A stretch of 64,000 nucleotides of DNA, taken from contig JAULBX010030596.1 in the NCBI GenBank assembly GCA_032358255.1, positions 1 to 64,000 on the forward strand. The letters are read 5' to 3'. Under the pieces are notes generated by a model. The model was not told where the DNA came from. It made no database searches and was given only the letters and a program-made list of their open reading frames with translations. Of the stretch, positions 1 through 11,678 are shown piece after piece (position 1 is the stretch's first letter; each line of letters starts with the position of its first letter). This DNA is from Heterotrichella gracilis (taxonomy: Eukaryota; Sar; Xanthophyceae; Tribonematales; Xanthonemataceae). Made by a program: the position numbers and the translations under genes.

Positions 1-55
1 GGGGGGCGGGGGAGCGGGGGCCGGGGTGGTGGTGGGGGGGGGGGGGGGGGCGGTG
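1..55. repeat. G-run-rich stretch inside an intron
   Basis: Dense runs of three or more G, including one run of about 16, form a potential G-quadruplex tract on the sense strand of the deubiquitinase gene intron. No coding potential is seen. Confidence 0.6.
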
Positions 56-2872
56 GATTGGGGAAAGGGGGGCTCTGGTGGCTAAACCCTGAATGTAAAC
101 CCTTACTTTTGCAAGAGGGCATTGAGCTTGAGCTGTCCAAGGACATGCCCCTGAGTTTGCACTCTAAACCCTACACCCTAAATGTGAACCCTTAATTCTG
201 CAGGAGGAGGGCATTGAGCTAGAGCTGTCCAAGGACATGCCCTACGCGCAAGTGGCGGAGCACCTAGCCACAGCACTCAACCTGCCTGACCCGCTGCGCC
301 TGCGCTTCACGCAACAGAGCTACGCACAGGTGGGCACGTGAAACATGCACATGGATGGTGCACATGAGCGCACAGGTGCATGAGGAAGTAAGATACGGAT
401 GATCACCTGACAAGAACACGCGAGTCTGTCTTGTACATGCATGAGCGTCTGCCATACTTGCACATGATGGTCGGACATGTACATGTGTAGTTATTACAAC
501 CACCCCAACCTGGCAACTGAAAGCGGGAAAATATGTTTTTTTTTCTGTGCCAAGCCTGCCCCGCGCCGGCTCCTGCAGCACCCTGCAGGGCAGGCTGAAT
601 CCCCTGTAATACCATTAAGTCCTCGTAAAACGCTATAAAGATCCTGCCCTTTGCTGCATGCAGGCGCCCAAGCCCGGTCCTCTCAAGTACGGCTCCTGCG
701 CCAGCCTCCAGGACATGCTTGTGTCCATCTACGGCTCCATGATCTGCGTGCTGTACTACGAGGTGCTGGACATGCAGCTGCCGGAGCTGGAGAAGCTGAA
801 GTCCCTAAAGGTGAGGCCCTAGGGTTTGGGGTTTTAAGCTGAAGCTGGGCGGTCTGGTATAGAGTATACAGCAGTAAAGGTGGGGCCCTAGGGTTGAGGT
901 TGAAGGGGTGGGTTTGTAACTTAGGGCCAACTGCACAACAAGCCCACCTACCCCGTTCCCCCACCTTCTGCACGCTCTACATCGCCGACGCTAAACCCTA
1001 CACTTTGCACTTACTAAGGTGGGGATACATTACATTTACAAGGGGGTGTAAATGAAGGAATCGGTGAGCAGGGAAAGCGCCAGCTGGGCTGTGCCGGGGG
1101 TGGCGTCCAGGGAGAGCGCAATAGTTGAAGTGGTACTTGTAGGGCTGCTCCACTGCGATGTTGAACTGGATGGCTTCCACGATAAGCGCACTGCAAGGCT
1201 TGCTCCAACTCCCTGCTGCTACCCAAGGACAGCTTGGTGTCCTGCACCGCCAACCCTAAACCCTAAACCCGCCGCCACCTGCAGGCCGGCTTCCATGGAC
1301 AGTACCTTCAAAAATTCACATCGCGCACACCACAATCTACCCTCTAGACCCTAAACCCCACTCCAAACCCCGCAGGTTGGCTTCCACGACGAACGAACCC
1401 GCGAGGCCGGCTCCCACACCCTGCTGCTGCCCAAGGACAGCTCGGTGGCCGACGTGCTTGAGGAGGTCAGGCGCAGGCTACCGCCCGCGATGCAAGACAA
1501 GCCGCTGCGGCTCATGGAGACGTACTACTGCAAAATATACAAGGTGGGGAGGGGCCCTGAACCCTGCACCCCAAAACCCTAGGCTCGAAACCCTACACCC
1601 TAGGCTGGAAAGGCTGCGCCCTGACAGCGCTGGCCGACAACGCGCTGCACCTCAAATTCACGCAATCAAGCAACCTGCACAGTGCATGCATTGGACAAGT
1701 GTGAATCTAAGAGTACTATGAGTACTATTATAAGTAATAACTAGGTACTCAACTGATAATACCTAGGTACACCACGTGATTGACTGACCAGCTCCCTCCC
1801 TGTCTGTCAGGTGTTTGACTCTGCTGAGCGCATCGACACCATCAACGACCAGTACTGGAACCTGCGGGCGGAGGCTGTGCCTGAGGATGAGGCGCAGCTG
1901 GGGGAGGGGGACAGGCTGGTGCACGTGTGCCACTTCCACAGCGACTCACAAGCAAACGTAAGGGGGGGGTTGGGGTTGGGGAGGGTTTATGTAGGGTTTC
2001 GGGAGGGTTTTGGATCCATGAGCAGGGTGCTGCACATCTACAGCGGCTCATATGCAAATGTGGGTGGGGAGGGGGGGGTGGAGAGGGTTTATGGTTCATG
2101 TGTAAAGAGTGATGGATGCATAGGAGGAGGATGGGTTGGAAGTACATGTTGTTAATCTGTCTGTACATGGAGCGCATGCAAGTAGAGAAATTTACAATAC
2201 TGGACGAAGCTTCTGCTTTTGTGTGATGCCTTTGTTTGATGTTACCAGCTTCGGAGCTCTTCTTTGTTAAGTACTGACTAGTACTATTACTGCAACAGCA
2301 AAATGTTGAAGCGCTTCATTTCAACCATGTTATTTTAGTCCACACCCTTCCTTGTTGCGTCTCCAGATCACCAACTTTGGGGACCCCTTCCTGTTCCGCG
2401 TGGGCGAGGCGGAAACCCTGGCAGACATCAAGCCCAGGCTGCAGGCAAAGCTGGGGGTCACGGACGAGGACTTTGCGGCCTGGAAATACGCATTTGTGAC
2501 AGCGCTGGGGGCCCCCGAGTATTTGGAGGACCCAGATGTGGTTGCCGCCAAATTTGGCCTGCCTGCGGGTCAGCTGCGCAGCTACACCACGGGGGGGGAG
2601 ACGAATTACCTGGGGCTGGAGCACACGGACGCGCATCCCAAGCGGAATTACCACCAAAACAGCAGGTGGGTGTGGCGTGGAGCCATGGCCTAGCAGTACC
2701 ACACCATTCGGAAATTGCCCCAAATGTGCATTTACCCCACACGTACCCTGCAGGGTGCGAAATGCGCATGCGAAATGCCCCGTGCATACCCTTGCCATAC
2801 CCTAACCACCTGGCTCCACCCTGGTTGTGCAGGGTGTCGACGTACGAGAAGGCCGTCAAGATCTACGGGTGA
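1..2872 (+). CDS. Ubiquitin carboxyl-terminal hydrolase 12/13-like (USP7 family), C-terminal part
   Basis: This is the 3' end of a USP7/UBP12-type deubiquitinase gene; the TRAF and protease domains lie outside the window. Visible exons are 204-329, 664-810, 1376-1543, 1811-1957, 2367-2665 and 2833-2872 (stop TGA), all joining in frame with GT-AG introns. They encode the C-terminal ubiquitin-like repeats (the ICP0-binding region of USP7), which in the family bind partners and stimulate the protease. Diagnostic stretches are NFGDPFLFRV, the segment GAPEYLEDPDVVAAKFG, YLGLEHTDAHPKRNY, and the final TYEKAVKIYG, which is close to the TYEKPVKIYN ending of plant UBP12. Plant UBP12/13 act in the nucleus and cytosol on histone and signalling targets; the substrate here is inferred only. 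Introns carry decayed copies of exon ends (see 90-155 and 1170-1240). The 5' boundary in this window is the window edge, not a start codon. Confidence 0.9.
90..155 (+). repeat. Intronic echo of the exon starting at 204
   Basis: The segment repeats, with few changes, the acceptor side and first codons of the downstream exon (gcattgagcttgagctgtcc against gcattgagctagagctgtcc) and then diverges. It is flanked by CCCTAAA-like motifs. Confidence 0.85.
1170..1240 (+). repeat. Intronic echo of the exon starting at 1376
   Basis: About 70 nt resemble the first part of the downstream exon, which encodes GFHDERTREAGSHTLLLPKD; shared blocks include tggcttccacga and cccaaggacagct. Substitutions and small indels have broken the frame. 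A second shorter remnant (ggcttccatgg) is at about 1289-1299, after a ccctaaaccctaaaccc block. Confidence 0.85.
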
Positions 2873-5167
2873 GGGGGGCGTGGCGGGGCATGCGGTGCCA
2901 CCTGGCGCACAGCTAGCACACACCCCTGGCCTCGTAGCGAGCGCTAGGCGTGTGGCTGTGCCTGTGCGCTGCGGCTGCTTACTGCGGCTTTGGGAGAATA
3001 ATGGGGTTTGGCACAGCTGGGTGGTTGGGTCAGGCGCAGTCACTTGGGGGTGTCTCACCTGGCAGGGTTGGGAGGGGGGGGGGAGGGGACAGGTTGTAGG
3101 GATGGGTAGGATTTTCAATTTCATGCTTTACCACAGCAGGGTGGCGTGCTGGCGTTGCAGTTCCAGATGGGTAGAGAATTGTGGTGCGCTCACTCACCGG
3201 GGGGAGGAGGGAGGGGGGGGAGGAGGGGGAGTACCATCTCACACAGGCTGCATGTGCGGTACCATTTGGACGAGGGTTGTGTCAGTTTTGATGACGCTGC
3301 TTTAGTTTTGAAGAAAATTGCATCATGCATTGTGTGTGGACTCGAGGCTTTTGCTTCGCCCCATGGGCTAGGTACTGTAATGCTAGTTTTACAGGAAGCA
3401 AGGAGGCTTTACTGCAGCATGCATATGGCAATTTGTGTGATACACATGTGTACCAGCAGAAGCCTGACATGCAGTGTGCCACAATGATTCCTCCCCTTGG
3501 GCAATGTCCATGCGATCATTTAGTGTATACGCATTGTGTCTTTATTTTTTAAACGTGTAGGTAGCGCCTGACAGGTGCCTGATAATGGTAGGCTCTGCCA
3601 GTTTTCTGAGTCAGGCGCTGAGGGCTGTACGCGTGGCCACTTAAACTGAACAGAAATATATTGCTGCACCCAGCTACGGCTGGCTCTGGGGAGTAGGTGC
3701 AAGGCCAAGGCTAGGCCAAGATTTGTCGGCAGTAGCAACTCAGTTTGTAACCATCATCGTATGCGTAAAATTAATGGTAATTCTTGATTAATTAAAGACA
3801 TTTTAACGTCCCGGTCCCGGTGCACCGCGTACATGTCATTGAATCAGATTCAGAATTAGATTGCTTCAAGAGCGCGGTAACAATTGTTTGGCAGTCACAG
3901 TGAGAGAATCAGATGCTGGGCTGATATCTTGTGGCTTCGATCGGGTGCAGGAACATCATATGGCAATCAATGGTTAAAAGACTACTGTGTGGCATCGCTG
4001 TGCAATTTATCAATTTGGAATTTAATATTCCCTGATCATTATGGTCCAAAATCCTGGGTTGAGCCGAGCTGCCACCGGGCGAATCAGGTTCTGCAGCACA
4101 ACCATTGTCACGGTGACTGTCCCAATTCGCCCATTTAATGGTTACTTTAACCAATCATTGAGCCAGTGGCAAAAGTCCTCAAAGTTTGCAAGTCCTGGAG
4201 AGATTCAAATTATTGTCATGATTGACGATGGTCCTTCCTTACAAAGTTGAACGGTAATCATTGAATCATATGCAGTGGCTCCATTGGCAAGAGGACCTCT
4301 TGAGGCGGTGCAATGCCGCCTGAGGGGCACTGTATCTCTGCCGAGTCGGATACACGCAAAAACCACATCGTAAATTCTACATGCATGGCAATGCCATGCA
4401 CCAAATTGGTGATTGAATATCATTCGAGACGGCAACGTTGGTACCAGTAACATAACAAGCACACAAGACCAGTCAATGAGTCATACGCTGGCAGTTTTGC
4501 AGTGTGAACCCTGGCAGGCTGATATTTATTGGCGTTGCCCTTCACCAGACTAAAAAATGGAACACAGTGACTCCCAGTTGGGACCATTTGCCGCAATACA
4601 ACAGTGCACACCTGACATTGTTGCAGTCTCAGGCTTGCGCCCACAGCTCTATAACCACACAAAGGCGTAACGGCCTCATGGCGCGCTACATACAGGTAAC
4701 TTGAAGCGGGAGAAACAGTGTGCACGTTTCTCAGCAGGTGTTGCTCAATAACTGCAGGTATATGTAGCAGCGGGCCACTGGCTAACGGCTGGGGTGGAAA
4801 GGGTAATGAATCGAGTACTGGCAAAGAAACCTACTAACCCCCCCTCCGAAAAAATTTACTGTGGTGCCACATGTGGCAAAAGAAACACACACGCAGGGGG
4901 TGGCGGGCAAGCATTGCCGCTGCTGGGACTCAAAAAGGTGCGTGGTGTGGCATGCCATGCCCGCAGCTTCGCTCATGATGCAACACCACGCCCCCACGCA
5001 CATGCTGCAGGCAGCCAACCAAGCGCCACCCATCCCAACCCTTTGCTTTGCACCGCCTCCCCAGCAGGGGAGGTGAGGGGGCGGCGCGCACCTTGTCCTG
5101 TCAGGCATGGCTACAGGCGCGCGCTCAAACAGCAGGTGTTTTTGAACTCCCCCCCTTCCTCCTCCGG
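2873..5167. other. Convergent intergenic region
   Basis: This lies between the 3' ends of the deubiquitinase (+) and the O-fucosyltransferase-like gene (-), and should hold both 3' UTRs. TGTAA occurs at 3376-3380 and 3746-3750 on the plus strand. A G/A-rich low-complexity stretch covers about 3060-3240. From about 3750 to 4800 the DNA is less GC-rich. Several open frames exist but none has splice-supported or recognisable coding content. Confidence 0.5.
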
Positions 5168-8100
5168 TCACCAACCCCACCCCGCCAGCCGCTCCGCCAT
5201 GCTGCGCCGCATGATCTTAGAGCCCAGCGGGTGGCTGCGGTCCAGCACCGCCTGCTTCTCCGTCTCGCCATTGGCCGCGTCCTCGCCTTCGTCGGGGATG
5301 ACGATGGCGGCGCGCGCAAACAGGTCGTCTGTGCCGATCACGCTGGCGTTGACCAGGATGGAGTGCCACTTTGGCACGCCCATGAGCGCGCGGTACTCGC
5401 GGATGTAGTAGGAGAAGGACGAGGGGCCAAAGCCAGCAAAGCGGTGCGTGCGGGTGAGGACCACAAAGTCAACCAGCGCGTTCTGCTCAGAGTGGAGGCC
5501 TGTGGGGGAAGGGGGGAAGGGGGCATTTAAATAGAATCAAAGAGGACAAATAGAAGCATTATGGTTTTTCTCCGCAGATAGAACTATTGAAGCATCCTTC
5601 TAATTAATGGCATGGGGGTGAGGCGCGGGTGCTAGGAGGGGGTGGGCGCGGCATGTGGTACGCGCGGGGTGTTTAATAGGTGTGCGTGAGTGGGCACCAT
5701 GTAGTTGTTCAAGGACGTTCTGCTGGGAATGAAGACCCCCTTTCGAGTGGGTGCAGGCGTTGTGGTGGGCTGGTGGGGTGTGGGCCATGTGGTGGGTGCA
5801 GTCGCGGCAAGGGCATGCACACATCACACGGGGGGTCATGGGCGCCCATGTGTGCCGGGTGCAGGATGCGAGCAGGGTTTGTGTGTGTACCCCAGAGGTG
5901 ACAACGGTAGTGCCTCCCCACTTGCTGTCAAAGGTTCCTTGCTTGACGTACACCCCTTTGGTGGTGGGTAGGCATCCCACAGATGTCCACACATACAGGC
6001 TACCCCAGCCCAAGGTAGGCTACCCCAGCCCAAGGATTCCATCCCGCTCACTGATTTCCTGCTTGACACAAAATCTAAATTTGGTGCAGCTGTTTAGGTT
6101 TAGGGTTCCATCCCACTCACTGTTCATGATCTCCTGCTTGACATACATCTCCTTGTGGTGCAGCTCTGAGCACAGCCCCTCAGCGGTCAGGTTGGCAACC
6201 ACGGCCTTCATCTCTGAACACCAACACAAGGATCGTCAGGCACTGGAGGGATTTAAATGTGCATGCACCCACGTGCAGGTATGACACTAGGTATGGCGTG
6301 TCATGCAGTGAACAAGGGACCTTAGTACAGCAGCAGTGGAATGCTTGTCGCGGCAGATCAAACCAGCTACCCACATCCCATATGCATGCATGCCCATCCC
6401 GTTATGCATGAACAGAGCTGGCCTTCGGCCTTTGCTCCACTCCCAGGAAAACCAGGCAAGGGTCTTTCTATCTTGGATGCACAGAGGCTACTCCTAGCAT
6501 GGCTGATTCTGGTGTAGGGTTTAGGGTGCGCACCATCGTTTGCGCCATATGTGAGCAGTCCAGTGGCCACGTACACAGGCACGTCTGCAGAGAAGCCAGC
6601 GATGCGCATGGCCTTCAGGTACTCACCCCACACCACCTGCAGCACGGTGCGCGTGTCAGGGCAGGTGTGTGCTCAGGAGGGTGTGACTAGGGAATGTGAC
6701 CAGGATCTGATCAAAGGGTTGCGCAAAGGGCGTACCAGGGAGGGAATGGGGGTGAATGGGACATTTCCAAACTGGGGCAGATGTGAATGCAGTTCTACAA
6801 ATGAATGTATACACTGCTATTACAATATAGCACCTGCACCTGCCAGGCTGATTGCTGCTCTGGCTTTTGTGCCGGAATGCTTGCAATGAGATATATACTT
6901 AGAAAATGCGAATTCACCCAACATAATTCACCCATGCTTTGCATGTCAATGCAGCACGTACGTCATTCCCCCCCATCATGTCTGCCCAGGCCTGCGCGTC
7001 CTTCTCAATGCGCAGGTGCGCCCCGTTGAACCTGTCCACCTTGCGCCGCTTCATCCCGTCCACGATCGCGTTTGCCAGGAAGTTGATGTAGGGCGAGAAG
7101 GTGAGCGTGCGCGCAACCTCCATCACACGCTTCAGGTCACTGCGAAACCATCAGGCATGCACCGCTTAGGGTTTAGGGTTTCACAGGGTTTGTTACCTGC
7201 CAGGTACATGCCCAGCCCTGCCCAACCAGCTCTTGTTTTGGCACCGCTTGTGTCATTTCTGAGTGTGTTCCTGGCAGTGTTGAGCAAGAACAGGGTGCAG
7301 GGGCAGCCCAGCACCTAGCAGGACTAGTAAGTAGGGTTTAGGGTTTCAGGCAGGGGCGGAGGGCGTGGGCTGGGCTGGCACCCACCTGCCATGTACAGCG
7401 CAAACAAGGTGCATTCAGCACCACAAGGGCTAGCAGGATTTAGGGTTAAGGGTTCCAGAGCAGGGTTAGGATTTGAAGTGCCAGTGCCACCCACCTGCCG
7501 GTGTACAGCGCAAAGAAGGTGCAGGGGCAGTCCAGCACCACAAACGGCTCGGTGTCTGGGTCGTCCTTGAGGCGCTGCTTCATGTGCACCGCGATGGCGT
7601 GCTTGGCCATGGCCACCAGCTCGCGCATCTCCACGTTGATCTGGTAGGTGGTGGTCATGCGCGCTATCACCTTGTCCGTCACGTTGGGCATCTTGAACAG
7701 CGGGAAGGCCTTGGTGGGGTCGCTCAGGTCGGGGAAGGGCTTCAGCTGAGGGGTCTGCAGGACAGCGGTGGGAGGGGGGCCACATCAGGGTGGAGGCTGG
7801 GCAAAGGTGTGCGCAGGTTGTAAAGGGGGCTATGGACCACTTCAAGTAAGTAGGAGTCGCGCAGTCTTGCAAGATCCAGATGCTAGACGGTGTAAACAGT
7901 GCAGGAGCGAACTGCTGGCGCCGCGTGTGCAAGACTGACTGCTAGTCTGGCTGTACTGCTTCATTGCATACAACTAACTGACTAATGTGACTAAGAGAAG
8001 GAGCACAGGTGGAACATGGTTGGGGCCGCAGGCTGGTTGCAAAGTGGATGGAGCCGCAAAAAGCTGACACTGGTTTGCTGCGGTTTAGACACTGTCCATG

Positions 8101-9460
8101 TTTGGAGGTGGTAACCATAAGGCCTGCTAGGGTAGTGCCAGGTGGCGCCAGGCGTGCAAGGATGACTCACCTGGCTGTCCGGCTGGAAATGGATCTAAGT
8201 TTCAACTACCCCTCTGCAGATCACATCCCCTGCTGGAATGCAACAGCGGATCCACCACCATCTCCAAAGCCACAAAGCCAGCATCCCCCTCCAGCTCACC
8301 TTGATCACGGTCATGTTGCGCTTCTTCCAGGCCGCCTGGATGCCCTCCACGTCCAGCAGCGACTCCTGGGGCTCGGGGAACCACTTGGCCACGTTCTTCT
8401 CCTTCACCATGCTGGTCTCGTCGGCAAAGGAGCTGCGCCGCGCCGCGGCGGGCATCACGATGGACATATCCTCCACACCAAGCTCCTCCTGCACCCTGGT
8501 GGCCAGCGCAAACGCGGCGATGTGGCTGTAGAACTGGTTGATCAGGCCCGTGCAGGCGGTGTAGCGCATGATCAGCTTCAGCCGCTTGTACATCCTGCCC
8601 TCCCGTCGCCCGCTGTTGACAAAGTGGATCTTGGCCATCTCCTCACTGTCCACGCCCGCCTCAACCAGGTCTGGGTTGATGTTGAGGTAGGCCTGCCAGT
8701 CAAAGTCAGCAGGCAGCTTGGCGAGCACGTCACCAGGCACCACCACCCCCTGCGGGTTGCCCGCCGCCACCGGCGCCCCCTCCTCGTAGGGCCGCTGCTC
8801 CGCCTTGCCGTGCTTGATGAAGTGCCACTCCGCCTTCTTCTGGGTCTCAAAGCCGCCCTCCGCAATGTCTGGGTTCATCTTGAGGTAGGTGGTCCAGTTG
8901 AAGGAGGCTGGCAGCTCAGTAGGGTCATATGCAAACTGGTCCACCACCGCTGCCGCTGTGGGGTCCCCTGCCCCTGCCACTGTTGTTGGTAGATGATGCG
9001 CTCCCCCACTCGCTGCCTGCCTCAGTTTGAGCAACTGCAGCGTTGCTGGGGTGAGCTGGCCTGCTGGTCGGACTATTGGCACGCCGCCGGGTCCCACCAT
9101 AGGCCGGACAATGGGCACCCCGCCAGGGCCAAGCTTGGGCCGGACGATGGGCACCCCGCCGGGCCCTAGCAGGGGCCGCGTGCTGGGGAAGCCTGTGGGC
9201 AGGCCCCCTGTCTCCGTGCCTGGGTACACCCCTTGCTCCTCCAGCTTGGCCCTCATCACCGCCAGGGTGGTGGAGGATGCTTCTAGCGCCTGGCTGGCCG
9301 TGTGCTTGAAGTGCATCATCACGTGTGCCTGGAACATGGCGTAGGCGAAGAACATGAGGGCCAGGAATGCCAGGAACCTGTCCCGCCGCGTGCCATACTC
9401 GCAGATCTTGCTCAGCACAAACTTGTCCCCCCCCGTGGAGGTCACCCGCACTTCAGGCAT
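5168..9460 (-). CDS. GDP-fucose protein O-fucosyltransferase-like type II membrane protein
   Basis: Exons 9460-8300, 7754-7495, 7139-6962, 6636-6534, 6213-6121 and 5499-5168 close in frame to 708 residues. A short cytosolic N-terminus is followed by one membrane span (about 29-48), typical of a Golgi type II enzyme. Residues about 98-132 hold three tandem copies of LGPGGVPIVRP. Two related modules follow (about 180-225 and 245-290), each with a W-x-x-YL-x-x-NPD-I/L core and a later HF/HFI-x-x-G segment; this module also occurs in bacterial glycosyltransferases. From about 300 the sequence resembles the O-FucT family: TACTGLINQFYSHIAAFALA, then HLRIEKDA at 515-522 (family HLRxExD motif) and VPVYVATGLL near the end. 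The acceptor protein is unknown. Membership in the O-FucT superfamily is well supported; strict fucose specificity is inference. The start is the first in-frame ATG before the membrane span. Confidence 0.82.
6035..6070 (-). repeat. Intronic echo of the exon ending at 6121
   Basis: The segment ccatcccgctcactg and the following cctgcttgacaca repeat the donor side of exon 5 (6104-6146), with a few bases missing. A separate perfect direct repeat of about 20 nt (ctaccccagcccaagg core) abuts it at about 5999-6034. Confidence 0.75.
7270..7424 (-). repeat. Two intronic echoes of the exon ending at 7495
   Basis: Segments 7270-7318 and 7379-7424 both resemble the 3' end of exon 2 (7491-7540). The nearer copy keeps an open frame reading CTLFALYMAG on the minus strand, against CTFFALYTGR in the exon, and keeps a usable-looking GTGGGTG donor. 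TTTAGGG motifs lie between the copies. Confidence 0.8.
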
Positions 9461-11678
9461 GGCGCCGCGCTGGCTGGTGCCTCCTGGCCCCAACAAGAGG
9501 CCCCCTCCTAGTCACGGTGCGCCTTCCAGGGTGGGTGGCCTGCAGGGCAATGGAGAGAGGTTCTAGTTACCCTGGGGAGCTGTCCTAACGAGAACAATGC
9601 CAATAGCAGACTGAAATATGGTGCCAGTTGCAGAGGGAACACAGGGCCACTCTTCAGAGTGCAACTTTACCGTTTACAGAGTGAAAAAGCGTGGCCCCTG
9701 CATACGTGCGAGTATTGTGACCTAAACCTTGTCTTTGAAATGATTAGACACCACGCAGCGCTGCAAACACGCACAAACCAGCCAGCTGTGCAGGACAGCA
9801 GTGCAAACCCCCATGGCACAGATGCACAAGCCTTGTAAGTGCACGCACGTTTCAAAACGCGGGATCCATGCCGCAACCGAGTTGGAGGCCGCCAGAGCCC
9901 TCCACCTTTTGAAGCACTAACAAACCCTGCAGGTGCCAATGCCAGGCGTTCAGTTCCAGCAGTTTGGCGAACAATTCTGATAGAATGCGTAAGCTCCCAG
10001 CGACAGGTGGAAGAAGAGCTCACAACGCACTGGCTGCTGCAACAGCAAAGGACGAAAGGGTTCGAGCTTTCAACACAAAGCCGACGGAATGAGTGTGTTT
10101 ATAAACGGCTTTCACTCAATGGCACGATAGATCAGGTGATCGATCGTTGAGGTGGACAGCGTGAGTGCGACGCAAACCTAACCAAAATTACTCACCAAGC
10201 CACAGCTCCTATCAGTCAAGCCAATCCGCCAGAGAATCCTGCATCAGGCACCGCAGCCACTTGCCGCAAGCCGGTTTGGCAGGCCGGCTGAATGGATGTA
10301 CTGGCCAGTTACTTGAATGAGGCCATTGAGGGCAATGAGGACTGAATGCCTGTACGGTGTGCATGCGTAATACAGCTAGGCGAAAGAGGTACTGAAGCAT
10401 GCACTAGAGTGTGGGATGGCAGACCTTTTAACACACGAGACTACAAGTTAGGAGGCCTGTGTTCGCAGCTTTTGGCCAAACCAGGCAACAAGGGCAACCC
10501 TTTAATGGAGGAGAGGTACAAGCAAATATTGGATTATAGCTGGCCGTTCGATCTAGCCCAAAAGTGTGATTTTGGTAGGTGAATGGGCTTCCGCTGCATT
10601 GATTTGCGACCGGGCTGTCTACTAGAACAGTCACTTGCGACGGCCACAACGGCTAAGTAAGGAGGGGGGAAAGCTTTGGGGCTGTAGTGGTTCGGACCAT
10701 GCCTAATGCGTCGTTCAACATGTTACATAACCTGAATGCCGTTTCAGCCAACAGGATGTACCTTGTGCCCACAATAGCAATGCCCTCAACAGAAACGGCG
10801 CATACAGCCAGGTATCAGTCCCCTGCACTCTTGTTGTTCCTTGCAACCGAGATGGAATCTTCCCTTCGATCATGTGCATGCATGCATCCAGCGGCTTTCG
10901 TTTGTACTCAGCTGAATGGGTCCCTTTCTACAGGCTTGCACAGCCGCAAAATACGCTACTTGTCAGTGCAGGAGCTGGCCGTATTGCTGCAACATCCCCG
11001 TGAACACCACCCTTGCGCGACTCTATTGATAACCTGCGGCCCCACCCTTAGTGTGTCATTGTTTGCCGACGAGTCACGGGTTAGAGAGACCATCCCTGCG
11101 TTTACAGCTCCTCCCTGCGCTGTTGGCGGCCACGGCCACCATCAAGGTCATGTTCTGCACCCAGAGAGGCCAATATGCCGCAAGTGGACTACCTAGTTAC
11201 ACCAGAGAGCTCCCTGGTTAGCAGACGGATTGGTACATCTGCGTTTACAGGTCCCAGGAATCAGCTGATAAGACCGGTCTATTGCGCCTGTTCCACAACG
11301 AGCATATGTGGGCAGCTAGGTGATGCCAATATGAAGTGCCCCACAGCACAGCACTCAGCACTTTCTTGGAAACGGGTTGAAACTGGCGCAAACACGGCAC
11401 CTGGTAGCCAAGCGGTTGCCAACAGCAGTACAATGCCTACTGCAACACCCAAAGGTAGGTTGCCATCTTGTGTCTGGCAACACACACAACACCACTGGGG
11501 ACCCCACTCCCCCCCACCCCACACTTTCCCCGCCACACACACACAACACACACTGGGGCACACATGCTGCTGGCTGCGGCTGGGTATGCTCTCCATCCAC
11601 ATGGTGGCACCCACAGGGCTTGGGCTGTTTCTTAAGCAGCTATGTGAAGAAGTACTAGTGTGCCTGTGCTTACAGCAC
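9461..11678. other. Upstream region of the O-fucosyltransferase-like gene and 3' flank of CPP1
   Basis: Both flanking genes are on the minus strand, so this region should contain the promoter of the one ending at 5168 and the 3' UTR of CPP1. A TGTAA on the minus strand lies at about 11246. A GCATGCAT cluster is at about 10876-10890. The longest open frame (10687-11196, +) has no recognisable domain. No RNA gene is seen. Confidence 0.4.

Noticed and set aside
4420-4824. Minus-strand open frame of 134 codons in the first convergent region
   Set aside because: No motif, no splice-supported neighbours, and the surrounding DNA is non-coding in character.
8009-8992. Long plus-strand open frame of 327 codons
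   Set aside because: It is antisense to the first exon of the O-fucosyltransferase-like gene and reflects GC-rich codon use there.
10687-11196. Plus-strand open frame of 169 codons between two minus-strand genes
   Set aside because: Composition is mixed, with no recognisable motif and no exons to join; probably chance.
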